From positions 258,033-322,032 of the forward strand of contig QANY01007217.1 in NCBI GenBank assembly GCA_003255025.1: a stretch of 64,000 bases of DNA, read 5' to 3'. Numbering within the stretch: the first letter of the stretch is position 1; every line of letters begins with the position of its first letter. Position numbers and translations under genes: made by a program. The notes below the pieces were generated by a model, which worked only from the letters and a program-made list of their open reading frames with translations, was not told the DNA's origin and made no database searches. Positions 49,701 through 60,468 of the stretch are shown in pieces. This DNA is from Datisca glomerata (taxonomy: Eukaryota > Streptophyta > Magnoliopsida > Cucurbitales > Datiscaceae).

Positions 49701-52700
49701 TAAGACACTGATTGAGACCAAATTTGTCTCCTTTAGCTACAGAAGTATCACCTGATTTACAGTCTTGCATGCTATATCTTTTAAGGACCTTTTCGATATA
49801 GCTCTTTTGTGATAATCCAAAAACACCTTAAGAACGTTTTCGATGTATCTGGATCCCTAATACAAAATAGGCTTCACCAAGATCTTTCATCTCAAAATTC
49901 TTAGCTAGAAATCTCTTGGTGTCGTGCAATAAGCCTATATCGTTGCTGACAAGCAAAATGTCATCCACATATAAAACCAGAAAAATATGCTTGCTCTCAC
50001 AGAACTTATGGTATATACAATCATCGACTAAATTCATTCTCAAAACCGAACGAGGTGATCACCTGATGAAACTTAAAATACCATTTTCGAGATGCCTGCT
50101 TGAAATGCGCCACCAATGCCATTATAATCTTAAAAGAGTATTTCGTAGAAAATGGAGAGAAAGTCTCTTTATAGTCGATGCCTTCTTTCTGTGTAAAGCC
50201 CTTTATGACAAGACGAGCCTTGTATCTTTCCACATTACCTTTTGAATCCCTCTCAGTCTTAAAAATCCATTTACAACCAATGGGTTTCACACCTTATGGT
50301 AATGGAATAAGATCCCACACGTCATTGTCCTTCATGGACTTAATTTCTTCATTCAAGGCACGATCCACTTTTGAGAGTTAGAACTTTCCATGGCTTGACG
50401 GAAGTTGATCGAATCATCTTCCATCACACCAATGCCAACTTCAGCTCTTGGAGAAATATAATTAGTCATCTGACATTGCACTTCTCCTCTCTCAGTGGAT
50501 CTCCCTAATGGTATAGGTTCTTGAGGTGCTAGAATTTGTTCTTCTGGAACAATCTCTTGAATGAGAGGTTCTCCGATATTGCCTTGTGTTGTGTCATGAA
50601 CAAGGTCTGGAACACAGTCCTGATCAATGCTAATAACATCCGCGGGAATATCAACATGTTCCTCTTGAATGACAAAATCTCTAACCGTATCTCCCCCGGC
50701 AAACTCGGCATCCTCAAAGAACCGGGCATTGACCTAGTGTGGGATCATAAAACTTGTACCCCCTAGATCTTTCAGAGTATCCAACAAAACAACTCACTGT
50801 CCGTAAATCCAATTTGTTTTCATTAGGCCTATAGGCCTTACTTCAGCTGGCATCCCCAAACGTGCAAATGCCTTAGACTAAGTTTCTTGCCAGTCCAAAA
50901 CTCATATGGGGTTTTGGTAGTCGCTCTAGTTGGAACTCTGTTAAGGATATATGCTGCAGCCTTAAGTGCTTCACCCCAGACTGATTCTGGTAAGGTCGAA
51001 TGACTAATCATACTCATGACCATGTCCTTAAGCGTTCTGTTTCATCTTTCAGCAACACAATTCATAGTGGGCGAACCTGGCATAGTATACTGTGGGATGA
51101 TACCGCATTCCTCTAGGAATTTAGCAAACGGTCATGGACGTTATTCACCTGAACCATCATATCTGCCATAGTACTCACCATCACAGTTAGATCTGACGCT
51201 CTTAATCATTTTGTTGAGTTGATTCTCAACTTCAGCCTTAAAATTTTTGAACATGTCTAATGACTGTAACTTTTCATGAATGAGATATATGTAGTCATAT
51301 CTAGAATAATCGTTTATGAACGTTATAAAATATTGTTGACCATTTCATGCCACCGAAGAGAATGACCCACAAATATCCGTATGAATAAGTTCTAAGACAT
51401 CGTGAGTCTTGTTGGCTTTAAATATCTTTTTATCGGTTTGTTTACTTTATGCAATTAACACAAACGTCAAAATAAGTGAAATCTAAGGGACCAAGAATTT
51501 CGTCTGACACAAGTCTCTCTATTCTCCGTCTAGAGATGTGACCTAATCTCTTGTGACATAAGATAGCTGAATTCTCACTGGTTAATTTTCTTTTAGTACC
51601 TCGTGTACTTAATTGCAGGGATTCTTTAAATGAAGCAATGATTTTAAGTAAATAAAGATTATCATATCCTGATAAAAAATCAGAACAATCTAAAATTGAA
51701 TCATGAAACAAACCAAATTTTCTATTTCCAAAAGAACAAACATAACCAGCTTTGTCTAAAACAGAAATAGAAATCACATTCCGTCTGAAGGACGATACAA
51801 TAAAAGTTTCATCAAGATCCAAATAATGTCCAGCTTTTAATAATAATCTAAATTTTCCAATTGCTTCAATCTTAGTCGTCTTGCGATCGCCCACATAGAT
51901 GAATCTTTCAGCATCATTTGGCTTTCGACAATTCAAGCAACCCTACATAGACACACTGATGTGAGTTGTTGCACCAGAATCTATCTAACACGTGTGTCTA
52001 GGAACCAAACTTAAATTAACCTCAAAACAAACCAAATTAAGAAGCATACATTTCTTAGCACGTCAAACGTGATAGTTGGTGCATTGCTTCTTCCTATGCC
52101 CTTCAGCTCCACAGAAGAAACAACCATTACCTTCCGAGTTTACCAGTTTATTTTGTTGTTTCTTATGCGGTGCTGTATTCGCAGCTTCCTTATCCTTTTT
52201 TTCTTTTCTTTCCGTTGCCCTTATCCTTAGAGGTAGAGGCCAGGTAAGCACTTTTTGTTTTATCATGCTTCACTCTTTTCTCTTCCTGAACATAGTGTGA
52301 GATGAGTTCATTCAGAGACCAAGTCTCTTTCTGACTATTATAGCTCACCTTAAACTAGCTAAACTGTTCCAGAAGAGATATCAAAACCAGATACACAAGC
52401 AAGTCCTCAAAGAGTTCAGGCCTTAGTGCTTTTAACCTTGGAATAATGTAAGACATTTTCATAATGTATTCCCTGATATTGCCTTTGCCTTTATACCTTT
52501 TTGAAATTAGGTCTGACAAGAGTGTACCCATTTCTGCCTTTTAGTTCTTAACAAACCTCTTTTCAATGTCTGCAAGAAAATTCTTAGTTGTAGTTATCTG
52601 TTCAGATATGGTGCCCCTGAATGCTTCTAGAATGGCCTTCTTCATGATCAGCATACATAAGCGATTTGATCTCTCCTACCTTTCCATCTCCCTTTTATCG

Positions 52701-55300
52701 TCAGAGGTACTCTTATCAGTAAGAGGTGCAGGAGAATCAGTCCTTAACACAAAATTGAGATCCATGACTCCAAGAACTATCAAGAGATTATCTTTCCAGG
52801 CCTTGAAGTTCGAGCCATTTAGAACTGGAATTGAATTGATGTTGGTCGTGATACTAGCATGAGTAATAGCTTAACAGAGAACAAGAATTAAAATAAGCTC
52901 ACATAAATCCTAAACCAATAATAAATCCAAGCAATAGTAAAAAAATAACTCATCTCAAGACACATGACACTCCATTAATATTATGACTTTGGCCAAAATT
53001 ATTAACTTGTAAGTGATATCTTGGTGTAGTAATCAAACACTGATGATAAATAACATGTCAAACAAGAAACCTTCATTTGGGCCGATTTATTGTTCACATG
53101 TAAAACAGAATAATTATCACGTATTTATTATCACAGAAGCACGTGTAATTCTGTCAAATAATTATCTTCATTTGGGTCAATAAATATTCACATAAGCACA
53201 CGCACACATAACCTTTTATATTTCAAGACAAATCAATTTTCACTAGAGAGGTCACTTTGGCGACGTGTTGCTTCAACTAATTCATCTTAAAATATATATA
53301 ACATATTAATGTTCGAATTTAAAATTGTGCTGAATTTAAACCTTAAATTAATTGATAAACAATTAATTTACGATCCTTAGAAATTGTTTTGAAATTATTT
53401 TAACCAAAAAATCCGTAAAAAATTCAAAACAATTTATTTGATAATCCCGAAACATTGTTTTGAAATTATTTTAACCAAAAAATCGTAAAAAAATTCAAAA
53501 AAAAATTATTGAAAGTTCTTAAATTAAAATTAATTTGACGATCCTTAAAAATTAATTTAAAAATTGATCCATAAAATTAATCATAAATTAATTTAAATAA
53601 TAAAAAATATTTTAATTAAAAAATAATTAAACAGAATAAAAGAGGAGGGACTGGAAAACCCCAACCCCTTTCTTTGTTAGGATTGGTCGTGTGAAACAAT
53701 TCAGTGCATTGATCAAATCCAATATCAATAAACCATTTTATTTTACTTATATTCACTAGTTAAATAAAATGGATCGTTCCTGAATGAGCCACTATGTTAT
53801 GTGGATAAGATATATTTATGTACATCTATTATTCTAATTTATAATAATTATATACACTAGACTCATAGTAGCTAGTGGCTTATTCAGAAATTGAGTCAAA
53901 TGAGCCCTTTTAACTCAGTGGTAGAGTAGAGTATGCTATGTCTATTCTATATAATAGAATATATCTTATATATCATAATATTTTATATCATATCAGAATA
54001 AAGATTACTCTTTTTTTAACAACCTTCTGTTTTAAGAATCTAATATAAAATAGACTCAGCCCGCAGCACCTCTGAATGTTGTGAGTCAGTCCAATAATAT
54101 TTTTTTAACTGTACATAGTTGGGGATCAACCTGACCCGTGTCAAACCCTAGGGTTTCACTTAAGGGGCTGGACAACAAGGTGTTGGTTTTTTTGCAGTTG
54201 AAACATAAACATTTTCCATCAACACATGGTCTTAAATTGCAATGATTTAAATGCAGTGGATTTGTCTACTACTATGTGTTGGTTCAATATGGGTTTCAAA
54301 TAGTGTGTCTTCTGCTTATATGTTGATGGTTGGAGTAGCAACATCTCGGCTTGGATTGTGGATGTTTGACTTGGCTGTTATCCAGCAAATGCAGGTAATT
54401 AACATTATATATCTGTTTAATTATTTAATGGAAGCGGGTTTTAGTTATGATTAACTTGGATTAAATTAATTTATGTTTTTTGGGCTTTTGGGATAGGATC
54501 AAGTAGCTGAATCTGATCGTTGTGTTGTGGGTGGAACTCAGAACTCACTTCAGTCCATTATGGATTTGATGGGATATGTAATGGGCATAATTGTCTCCAA
54601 TCCACAGGTGATCTTTAATTTCAAATACTTCAACATTTTGAAGAATGACCCTCTCCCCCCACGCCATTATATAAAAGTTAGTTTTTGTCTAAAAATTACG
54701 GATATTGACACGTGACAGGTCGATATACTATTTTTTTTAAGAAACAAGTGATATTTTTCTTGAGCTTTAAAAAAATGTCCGCTCTATTTCATCTACTTTA
54801 AAACTGAAATTTATTTTCTTTTCCCTATCTCATTTTTTTTCTATTTACAATTTGAAGCTTAGTTTATTCCTTTTTGACCCATTTATCTTTTCATTATCTA
54901 AGAAAAACTACCAAAAGATGTGTCTTGGAAAGTGTCATGATGTGTCAATTACACAGAACCTGTCGGAGGCGTATTGGTGTAGGGTGTCCTACACCGACAT
55001 CATCTACATTTGTGCATACCGGTGCTTCACAAGTCTCAACTTTTGCATGTGGTTTAAGATTTTGTGTATATAATGTCAAATTTCAAGTTTCTCTATAGTT
55101 CCCATGTTGTAAATTGTGAAAATTTTCAGGATTTCTGGAAGTTGATATTGATATCGTTCTTGATGGTAACAATGGCTGCATTACTCTACACCCTACATGT
55201 GTTCCATATTCGGAAGCACCTATTTCACTTTGAGAAGCTATTTATGATGCTTAAATGGTCTGTAACCCCGTCTGAAACCGAAAACTCCTGTTTGGCTTGA
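46716..55300 (+). CDS. Ferroportin-family metal exporter (solute carrier family 40, IREG1/IREG2 clade)
   Basis: Eight exons with GT-AG borders and consistent phase: 46716-46831, 46932-47082, 47181-47377, 47459-47887, 47978-48149, 54257-54394, 54497-54607, 55130-55300. Together they encode 494 residues without a stop, the usual length for the plant plasma-membrane/vacuolar clade. Signature motifs are [16 protein letters not shown] (about 34-49, first transmembrane helix), [38 protein letters not shown] and [17 protein letters not shown]. About a dozen hydrophobic helices are evident. The loop after exon 4's middle is hydrophilic and serine-rich. The family exports ferrous iron, and in plants also cobalt or nickel; FPN1-type members load xylem and FPN2-type members sequester metal in the vacuole. 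I cannot tell which applies. The N-terminus lacks a plastid transit peptide, arguing against the IREG3/MAR1 type. Intron 5 is 6.1 kb because of a copia insertion. All coding parts remain intact. Confidence 0.93.
48212..48656 (-). repeat. 3' LTR of the copia element in ferroportin intron 5
   Basis: On the minus strand, CCGAGTGGGAGA (polypurine tract, about 48668-48657) leads into an LTR starting CGTTGGATCC (usual TGTTGG with one change). It ends TGTTCAGCA at 48212. About 445 bp. No matching 5' LTR was found near 53-54 kb. Confidence 0.6.
48657..52900 (-). pseudogene. Ty1/copia gag-pol inside ferroportin intron 5
   Basis: Minus strand, opposite to the host gene. gag from about 52860 downward, with the zinc knuckle [14 protein letters not shown] near 52130. 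Protease and GAG-pre-integrase: [20 protein letters not shown] near 51800, [16 protein letters not shown] near 51550. Integrase: [17 protein letters not shown] near 50880. Reverse transcriptase: [20 protein letters not shown] near 50240, [17 protein letters not shown] near 49970, then [18 protein letters not shown]. RNase H remnants follow from 49770 to about 49150. All domains are present, with stops and frameshifts, so it is an old, inactive copy. Antisense placement in an intron avoids exposing its polyadenylation signals to the host transcript (inference). Confidence 0.85.
52901..53640. other. Leader-like sequence without a recognisable 5' LTR
   Basis: AT-rich. At 53370-53560 two or three imperfect direct repeats based on GAAATTATTTTAACCAAAAA are seen. 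A 5' LTR and primer site are expected here but not found, so this end of the copia element is lost or rearranged. Confidence 0.45.
53700..54056. other. Probable nuclear insertion of plastid DNA (NUPT)
   Basis: Contains an exact stretch of the plastid trnT-GGU gene (53904-53928) preceded by AT-rich sequence of intergenic plastid character. The extent is a guess: it may begin after 53690 and end near 54056. It lies in ferroportin intron 5 between the copia element and exon 6. Confidence 0.5.
53904..53928 (+). pseudogene. trnT-GGU: 5' fragment of plastid trnT-GGU
   Basis: GCCCTTTTAACTCAGTGG and the following seven bases correspond to the acceptor strand and D-arm of plastid threonine tRNA as I know it. 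After 25 bases the match stops; no anticodon arm, T-arm or closing acceptor strand follows, so it is not a working tRNA gene. Confidence 0.65.
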
Positions 55301-55359
55301 CTCTTGTAAATTTTTCACTTCTTTTTTTCATTAGGAAGATTCAAGTACATGCATTGTTT

Positions 55360-55701
55360 TGCAGCAACAGCTAGACATTGCTTTTGTTAATCCTCTCAAA
55401 CAATTTTTGAAATCAAATTGCAGCAGTTACCAACCGCAATAGTGTATATATAACGGTGGTTATGAACCGCCAACATATTCTTTCTAACTGTCTTACAAAA
55501 ATATATCCTGGCAGTTTCTTCGGTGAAGTTGAAAATAACAATATATAAGATGACTCTCTACTGACGGTCCTCCAACGGTTAACAAAACCGCCGTCTAAAC
55601 CTAAGAAAATGGTGGTTGTCCGGCGGTTTACAAACCGCCGTCCGTCTGAGTATATTTATAGACTGAGAAAATCGTCGGCATTGTCCTATTTTCTTGTAGT
55701 A
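55360..55701. mobile_element. CACTA-type terminus at the 3' end of the ferroportin gene
   Basis: Ends ATTTTCTTGTAGTA, one base from the canonical CACTA terminus (reverse complement CACTACAAGAAAAT). Inside are alternating AACCGCC and GGCGGTT units (55430-55660), the style of CACTA subterminal repeats. No left terminus was found upstream, so it is a truncated end starting within about 60-130 bp of the ferroportin stop. It may supply part of the 3' UTR. Confidence 0.6.
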
Positions 55702-56390
55702 AATGTGATTTCATTATCACATTTTTAGATATATAAAAAATTGTTGAATAGTAAAAATATTCGGTAGTTAATAGAACGACCGGAATCCGAACTCTTATCT
55801 CCAACTCCAACTGTCGTGGGAACACCTGAGACAAGTAGATAAGCAAATAATAGAGGAGATGTCCAAAATCAGTTCTCTACAATTTAAAACAAATGCTTAT
55901 AATTCCATGTTGGAAACTAAGAGATAACAAGGAAGAACTTGAAATTTAATGACATTGTTGCCGTACAACCACTGCCTTCATTTTCTTTCCTTTTTTTGGA
56001 CTCCCACTCCATTGATTAACATATTAAAATAACTAGATTCATTGGCATCCGTACTAGTTTATATACTGGGTATTCGGTCATTATCATTTTTGTTGACCGT
56101 TGACTTCTAATCAAAATTGGGGGGGGGGGGGGGGGNGGGGGGGTGGATTTAAGAATGAGAGAGTTCCATATTGGGGTAGGTTTTGCTACAAATCAACGTT
56201 CTTTCACTCTACATTATCATAATGCAACATATTGCAAGGAGTACCCCACCCCTTTCAGTTTCTGATGGCCGTTGGCAATGGCCAACTGAATTTCACCGAT
56301 TCTGATACTCCAGAGCTCGAATCAAGAATAAAGAAAAGCATAAACAATTTATGGGTAATATGCCTTGTTATAATTTATTGTTATAATTTA
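55702..56390. other. Intergenic with poly-G tract
   Basis: A G homopolymer (56121-56143) contains one N. No gene seen. Confidence 0.5.
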
Positions 56391-56394
56391 TTGT

Positions 56395-56975
56395 AACAAT
56401 TTATTGTAACGAAAGCGTCAATGAAAATAATAAAAATAATAATATTTTTAATATGATTTCACAAAATTTGGATATTATCATCATTACATATTTAACATCA
56501 ATACAATCACTTAAAACAAATCCAATTACAATGAAACCTAAACTCAACTTTCATAAACCATTCATTGAAAACCGTAACTAGCGGAGACAAAAACATCATT
56601 CTTGATCAGAGTTGACCAACTCAATAGTTTCAAAATCATGTTCAACAAGGGTAAAGTCATCTGACTAGTATAATAATATCATGAGTTATCTCCTCTTATA
56701 ATAGAGCTCTAACATCTTAAGACTATTCTCTATATCTTATGGCAGAGCTTCTCACGACGAGATGTCCCCTTTAGAGTAGAATAACATTTCACTCTATCTA
56801 GAAACAAAACCACTGAACTTATTATCAATATATTATATTTATAGACGCATCAAACTCTAACTTTCTTATTCGAAATAAGAATATCATTCAAAACATATTA
56901 CCATCACAATTTTTTTTCTTAAATACATACATAAAATAAGAAATCAAATCTCTAAAGAATTGAGTCGTTCTAACT
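56395..56975 (-). repeat. Third copy of the 6-7 kb small-LTR family (probable solo LTR)
   Basis: Begins TTGTAACGAAAGCGTCA, like the right LTR of the 6.1-7.4 kb element (TTGTAACGGAAGCGTCA). It keeps the ordered blocks CTAAACTCAAC, TTCTTGATC, ATCTGACTAGT and CAAACTCTAACTTTCTTATTC. No second copy or primer site adjoins it, so it is probably a solo LTR. Strongly diverged. Confidence 0.6.
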
Positions 56976-57349
56976 TAATTAGTTTCCTTTTCTTGGGGTA
57001 TCTACTCTCCTTTTGTTTCCTTGCTCTTTTTTCTAGTTCAGCTGATTTTGTTGTAGATTTGTTTTATTCTGTATTTGCTATGGGGTAAAGTCTTGTAGGT
57101 TGTAATATTTCTCTTATGTTTGGTTTCATATCATTCATCATTTATCAAAAGAAAATGAAAAAATCGTGTAGTCGGTGATTAAGCTACACAATTGATGGTG
57201 AAGTTGATTTAACAAGGAAAATGTGAAACTGTCAAAACCAGATACTAAGTGTTGAAATTTGTTGCCTCAAATTCCTTACGGGCCAAGTTTTCTATCTGAG
57301 TTGGCAATGATACCCGTCTAAGTTGGTAATGAGGCCAAACCTGTCCGAC

Positions 57350-57859
57350 TATGTGACCCCAAAGTTATGAAAGTATAACGGGAAGGACATATGTGCTATG
57401 GAGCACATTATGTGTTTCATTGATGATTTGAGCCCACACGGATGTGATGAGTCCATGAGGCTGAGGGAGTTCTCAAAATCGTTGACTAAGTGAGCATACA
57501 CATGGTACATCAACCCGGCGTTGAGATCAATTTTAACTTGACCACATATGGTTTCTGCCTTCATGACCAAGTTCTTTGTGTTGGAGGAAAAGATGAGCAT
57601 TCTCGAGTTAGGGCGTGAGCCTCAAAGGAAAGATGAGGACCTGATGACATATGTCAGACGGTTCAAGGATAAAGCACTGGATTGCCAGGAAGAGTGGAAG
57701 GAGGAGGACTTGATGAAGATGTGCATTTGCGAAATGAAAAATGAGTATAGAGCACATTTGGAGAACCTTGACATCACCACGTTCTCCCGCATCCACGTAG
57801 TTACTCAACTCACTGACACTTTAGTGTTGGATCGGGTTTTAAAAATGGAAGAAAATTAA
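57350..57859 (+). pseudogene. Ty3/gypsy gag (retrotransposon capsid) fragment
   Basis: One continuous frame with three internal stops reads as a plant gypsy capsid. AMEHIMCFIDDLSPHG, LREFSKSLTK and AYTWYINPALRSILT come before 57548, then the open part MVSAFMTKFFVLEEKMSILE, DLMTYVRRFKDKALDC and EYRAHLENLDITTFSRI. No zinc finger, protease or polymerase follows. The last 103 residues are open, but the stops upstream show decay. A 17-bp palindrome CCACGAACGGTTCGTGG sits just after the stop (57864-57880). Confidence 0.8.
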
Positions 57860-57989
57860 TGAACCACGAACGGTTCGTGGATAGAATATAAAAAAAATCA
57901 CAACAAACATTTAATCATTTTTAATATAAAATCATACAAATATTATATATATTTAGTTAAACGTATCGAGAAGAGATAGAAATAATTTT

Positions 57990-59862
57990 TACACTTTCCA
58001 ATGATGGAAAATTTCTGAATTGGCAGGATCCAATTTATTGTCTCACGTTCCTCGTTCTTGAGATTCATAAAACTTCAATCGATTTTCATACCAACAATCA
58101 CTCATAGAATTCAGAAGTATGTCTTGTAAGGATATTGATAGGAATAGAGTATGAGCTCTTTAAACAACTGAGGAAGAAAAAAGACAAACTTTTTTCTTCC
58201 TCTATAGGTTCTGCAGCAACAAGGGAGGATGAGAGAGAGAAACTCTTTTCTTGCTCTGTCTAACACTTAGATTAACTTAGGGTTAGGTTTGTAACCATTT
58301 TATATCAATTACAGAATTTACCCATATACCCCTATATGATAAAACTGAAATTTACCTCCTTTGCACTACAATCTGTGTTCAAATTCATCAATTCAAATTG
58401 ATAAATTAAATTGATCTCTATCAATTAATTAATTTTATTTATTAATTATCTAATAATTAAAAATAATAAATTAATTAATTTGAAAATTATTTCTGCTCTT
58501 CACTAATTTAGTGATGACACCCATCAGATATGGGTTCAAGAAGTGTACATTGGTCCAAAACACGCTTTTGGTCCAATTGATGCTGTTTCTCATTCATGTC
58601 CTTATGAGCTACTCTTGAGACAGACGAACCCACATGAATAAATCTATGAGATTCAAATATTTGACTGATTTATCTCCATAAATTCCTGATAAATTTAATC
58701 CTGACATCGTATGACTTCACTATAGGTCTGATATCGAATCAACTCTCGATTCATGCGCGCTATAATTTCAGGAAGTGTATCTTGGTCTAAAACACGTTTT
58801 TGGTCCAACTGATGTTGTTTCTCATTCATGTTCTTATAAAATACTCTTGAGACCAAATCTATAGGATTCAAATACCTGACTAATTTATCTTCATGAATTC
58901 CTGACATATTTAATCCTGACATTGTACGACTTCATTATATGTCTGATGTCGAATCAACTCTTGATTCATGCGGCTACATTTTCTTTTGGTGCAAATAAAC
59001 ATCTTTATTTCATAGTCAATAGAATTTTTTACGATGTTACCCTTCGTGAATATCAATAACAAGAGCATTATGTAAAATTATCATTTTACCGATCGATTTA
59101 TTATTTCTTTTACTCCTTTATTGACTGTGATAAAAAAGACATATCAGTGAAGTGTCTCGTATAGTTCACAATGTTTTCTTAAATAACTCATGTCATAGAG
59201 TATCAGGCCCAGTTTATTTATTAACACATCCATCAATATAATCATAAAGTGATATTGTTGCGTTTACAATCTTACCATGTATCCATATATGTGAATCGCG
59301 CAACTCCAACATAGATGAATTGTGATCGCAACAGTCGAGTTATTGTCCGGCAATTCAAACTCACTCTTTTGGTGTATCAAAGATCGCAAGTAACTAAATC
59401 AAGTTTCGTATTCACTTCAAGATTAAGATAATCACGAAAATACTCTTAAGGTGTAACAATTAGATTTAGAGCTACATAACGACTTTGCTCTAAACTAATT
59501 TGTTACTGGTCAATTCAACATGTTACATAATATGTCCAGGTCAACCGTTAGAGTCTCCACTCTCATGCCTCGAGACCAACATCCTTTGGTCGTAACACTC
59601 GTAATCAGACTCGGTTGCCTAGTCGATCCTAAGACTGCAAATAATATTTTGAGCTATTTCAGAAGAGTTTATCTAGAAGACCCCTCTGTCTTTACTCTTC
59701 TTACGTGGATAATGGTTCTAGGATTTAAGTAAATTATAAACACACTTTAATTAAAGAAAAATTTCATTTATTCATAAAATTCAGTAATACATAAATGTCA
59801 GAGAAATAACTAAATACTAATATATAGTTATTACACCATACTTTATGGACACAATTCCAACA
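57990..59862 (-). repeat. Probable 3' LTR of copia element 3
   Basis: The minus strand shows CCAAGTGAGAGTT|TGTTGGAATTGTG at about 59875-59850: a polypurine tract followed by a classical copia LTR start, directly after RNase H. The LTR runs to lower coordinates for an estimated 1.9 kb; the far border is uncertain because the other LTR is outside the window. Confidence 0.55.
58536..58975. repeat. Tandem duplication of about 231 bp within the LTR
   Basis: Two head-to-tail copies (58536-58766 and 58767-58975) share GAAGTGTA..TTGGTC, TGTTTCTCATTCATG, TTTAATCCTGACAT and TCGAATCAACTCT blocks. They are diverged, with small indels. Confidence 0.8.
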
Positions 59863-60468
59863 AACTCTCACTTGGACTAAAGTAGGCGTGTCCAATCTCG
59901 TATGCCCATGCCCTCTAGATGACCATAAAAGATTTTACTACTTAAAGTCTTCGTGAATGGATCTGCCAGATTTTTTTACCATTGATATGTGTGTTACTAC
60001 AACATTTCCACGCTGAACAATCTTTCTCATCAAGTGATACTTAAGCTCTATATGTTTGGATCTTTTGTGGCTCCTCAGTTCCTTTGAGTTTTCTACAACC
60101 TCAATATTATCGTAATAAAGTGTCATGAGTTTGTCAGCTTCTGGAATAACTTCTAGAGTCTTCAGGAACTTTCTAAGCCATACAACCTCTTTTGTAGCTT
60201 CACAGGCTACCACATACTCAGCTTTTATAGTAGAATCAACAATGCTAGATTGTTTGATACTTCTCCATATGACTACTCCACCATTCAAGATGAATACTAG
60301 TCCTGAAGTGGTCCTACTGGAATCCATGTCTGCTTGGAAATCGGAGTCAGTATAACCTGCTATATTCAAGTCAGTACCTGATATACAAGCATGAGACTTC
60401 CTAAGGTTGAGCCATAGGGAATCTTTCTCATTTCTTCCTCTTCTTGAGGAGTCTTGGGAGGCTGCTCC
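59863..60468 (-). pseudogene. copia element 3: RNase H domain
   Basis: A 143-residue open minus-strand stretch contains GYTDSDFQADMDSSRTTSGL, VIWRSIKQSSIVDSTIKAEY (usually STTEAEY), LYYDNIEVVENSKELRSHKR and HIELKYHLMRKIVQRGNV. This is the canonical copia RNase H. It joins reverse transcriptase copy 1 at 60469 through an S-L-R-K linker, with at least one stop. The order RT, RNase H, polypurine tract, LTR is normal, so copy 1 of the array is the ancestral location. Confidence 0.85.

Noticed and set aside
53904..53975. Possible intact tRNA gene
   Set aside because: Only the first 25 bases match plastid trnT-GGU; the rest of the cloverleaf is absent.
57548..57859. Domesticated capsid gene
   Set aside because: The open part is only the end of a longer gypsy gag with in-frame stops just upstream, so ordinary decay explains it.
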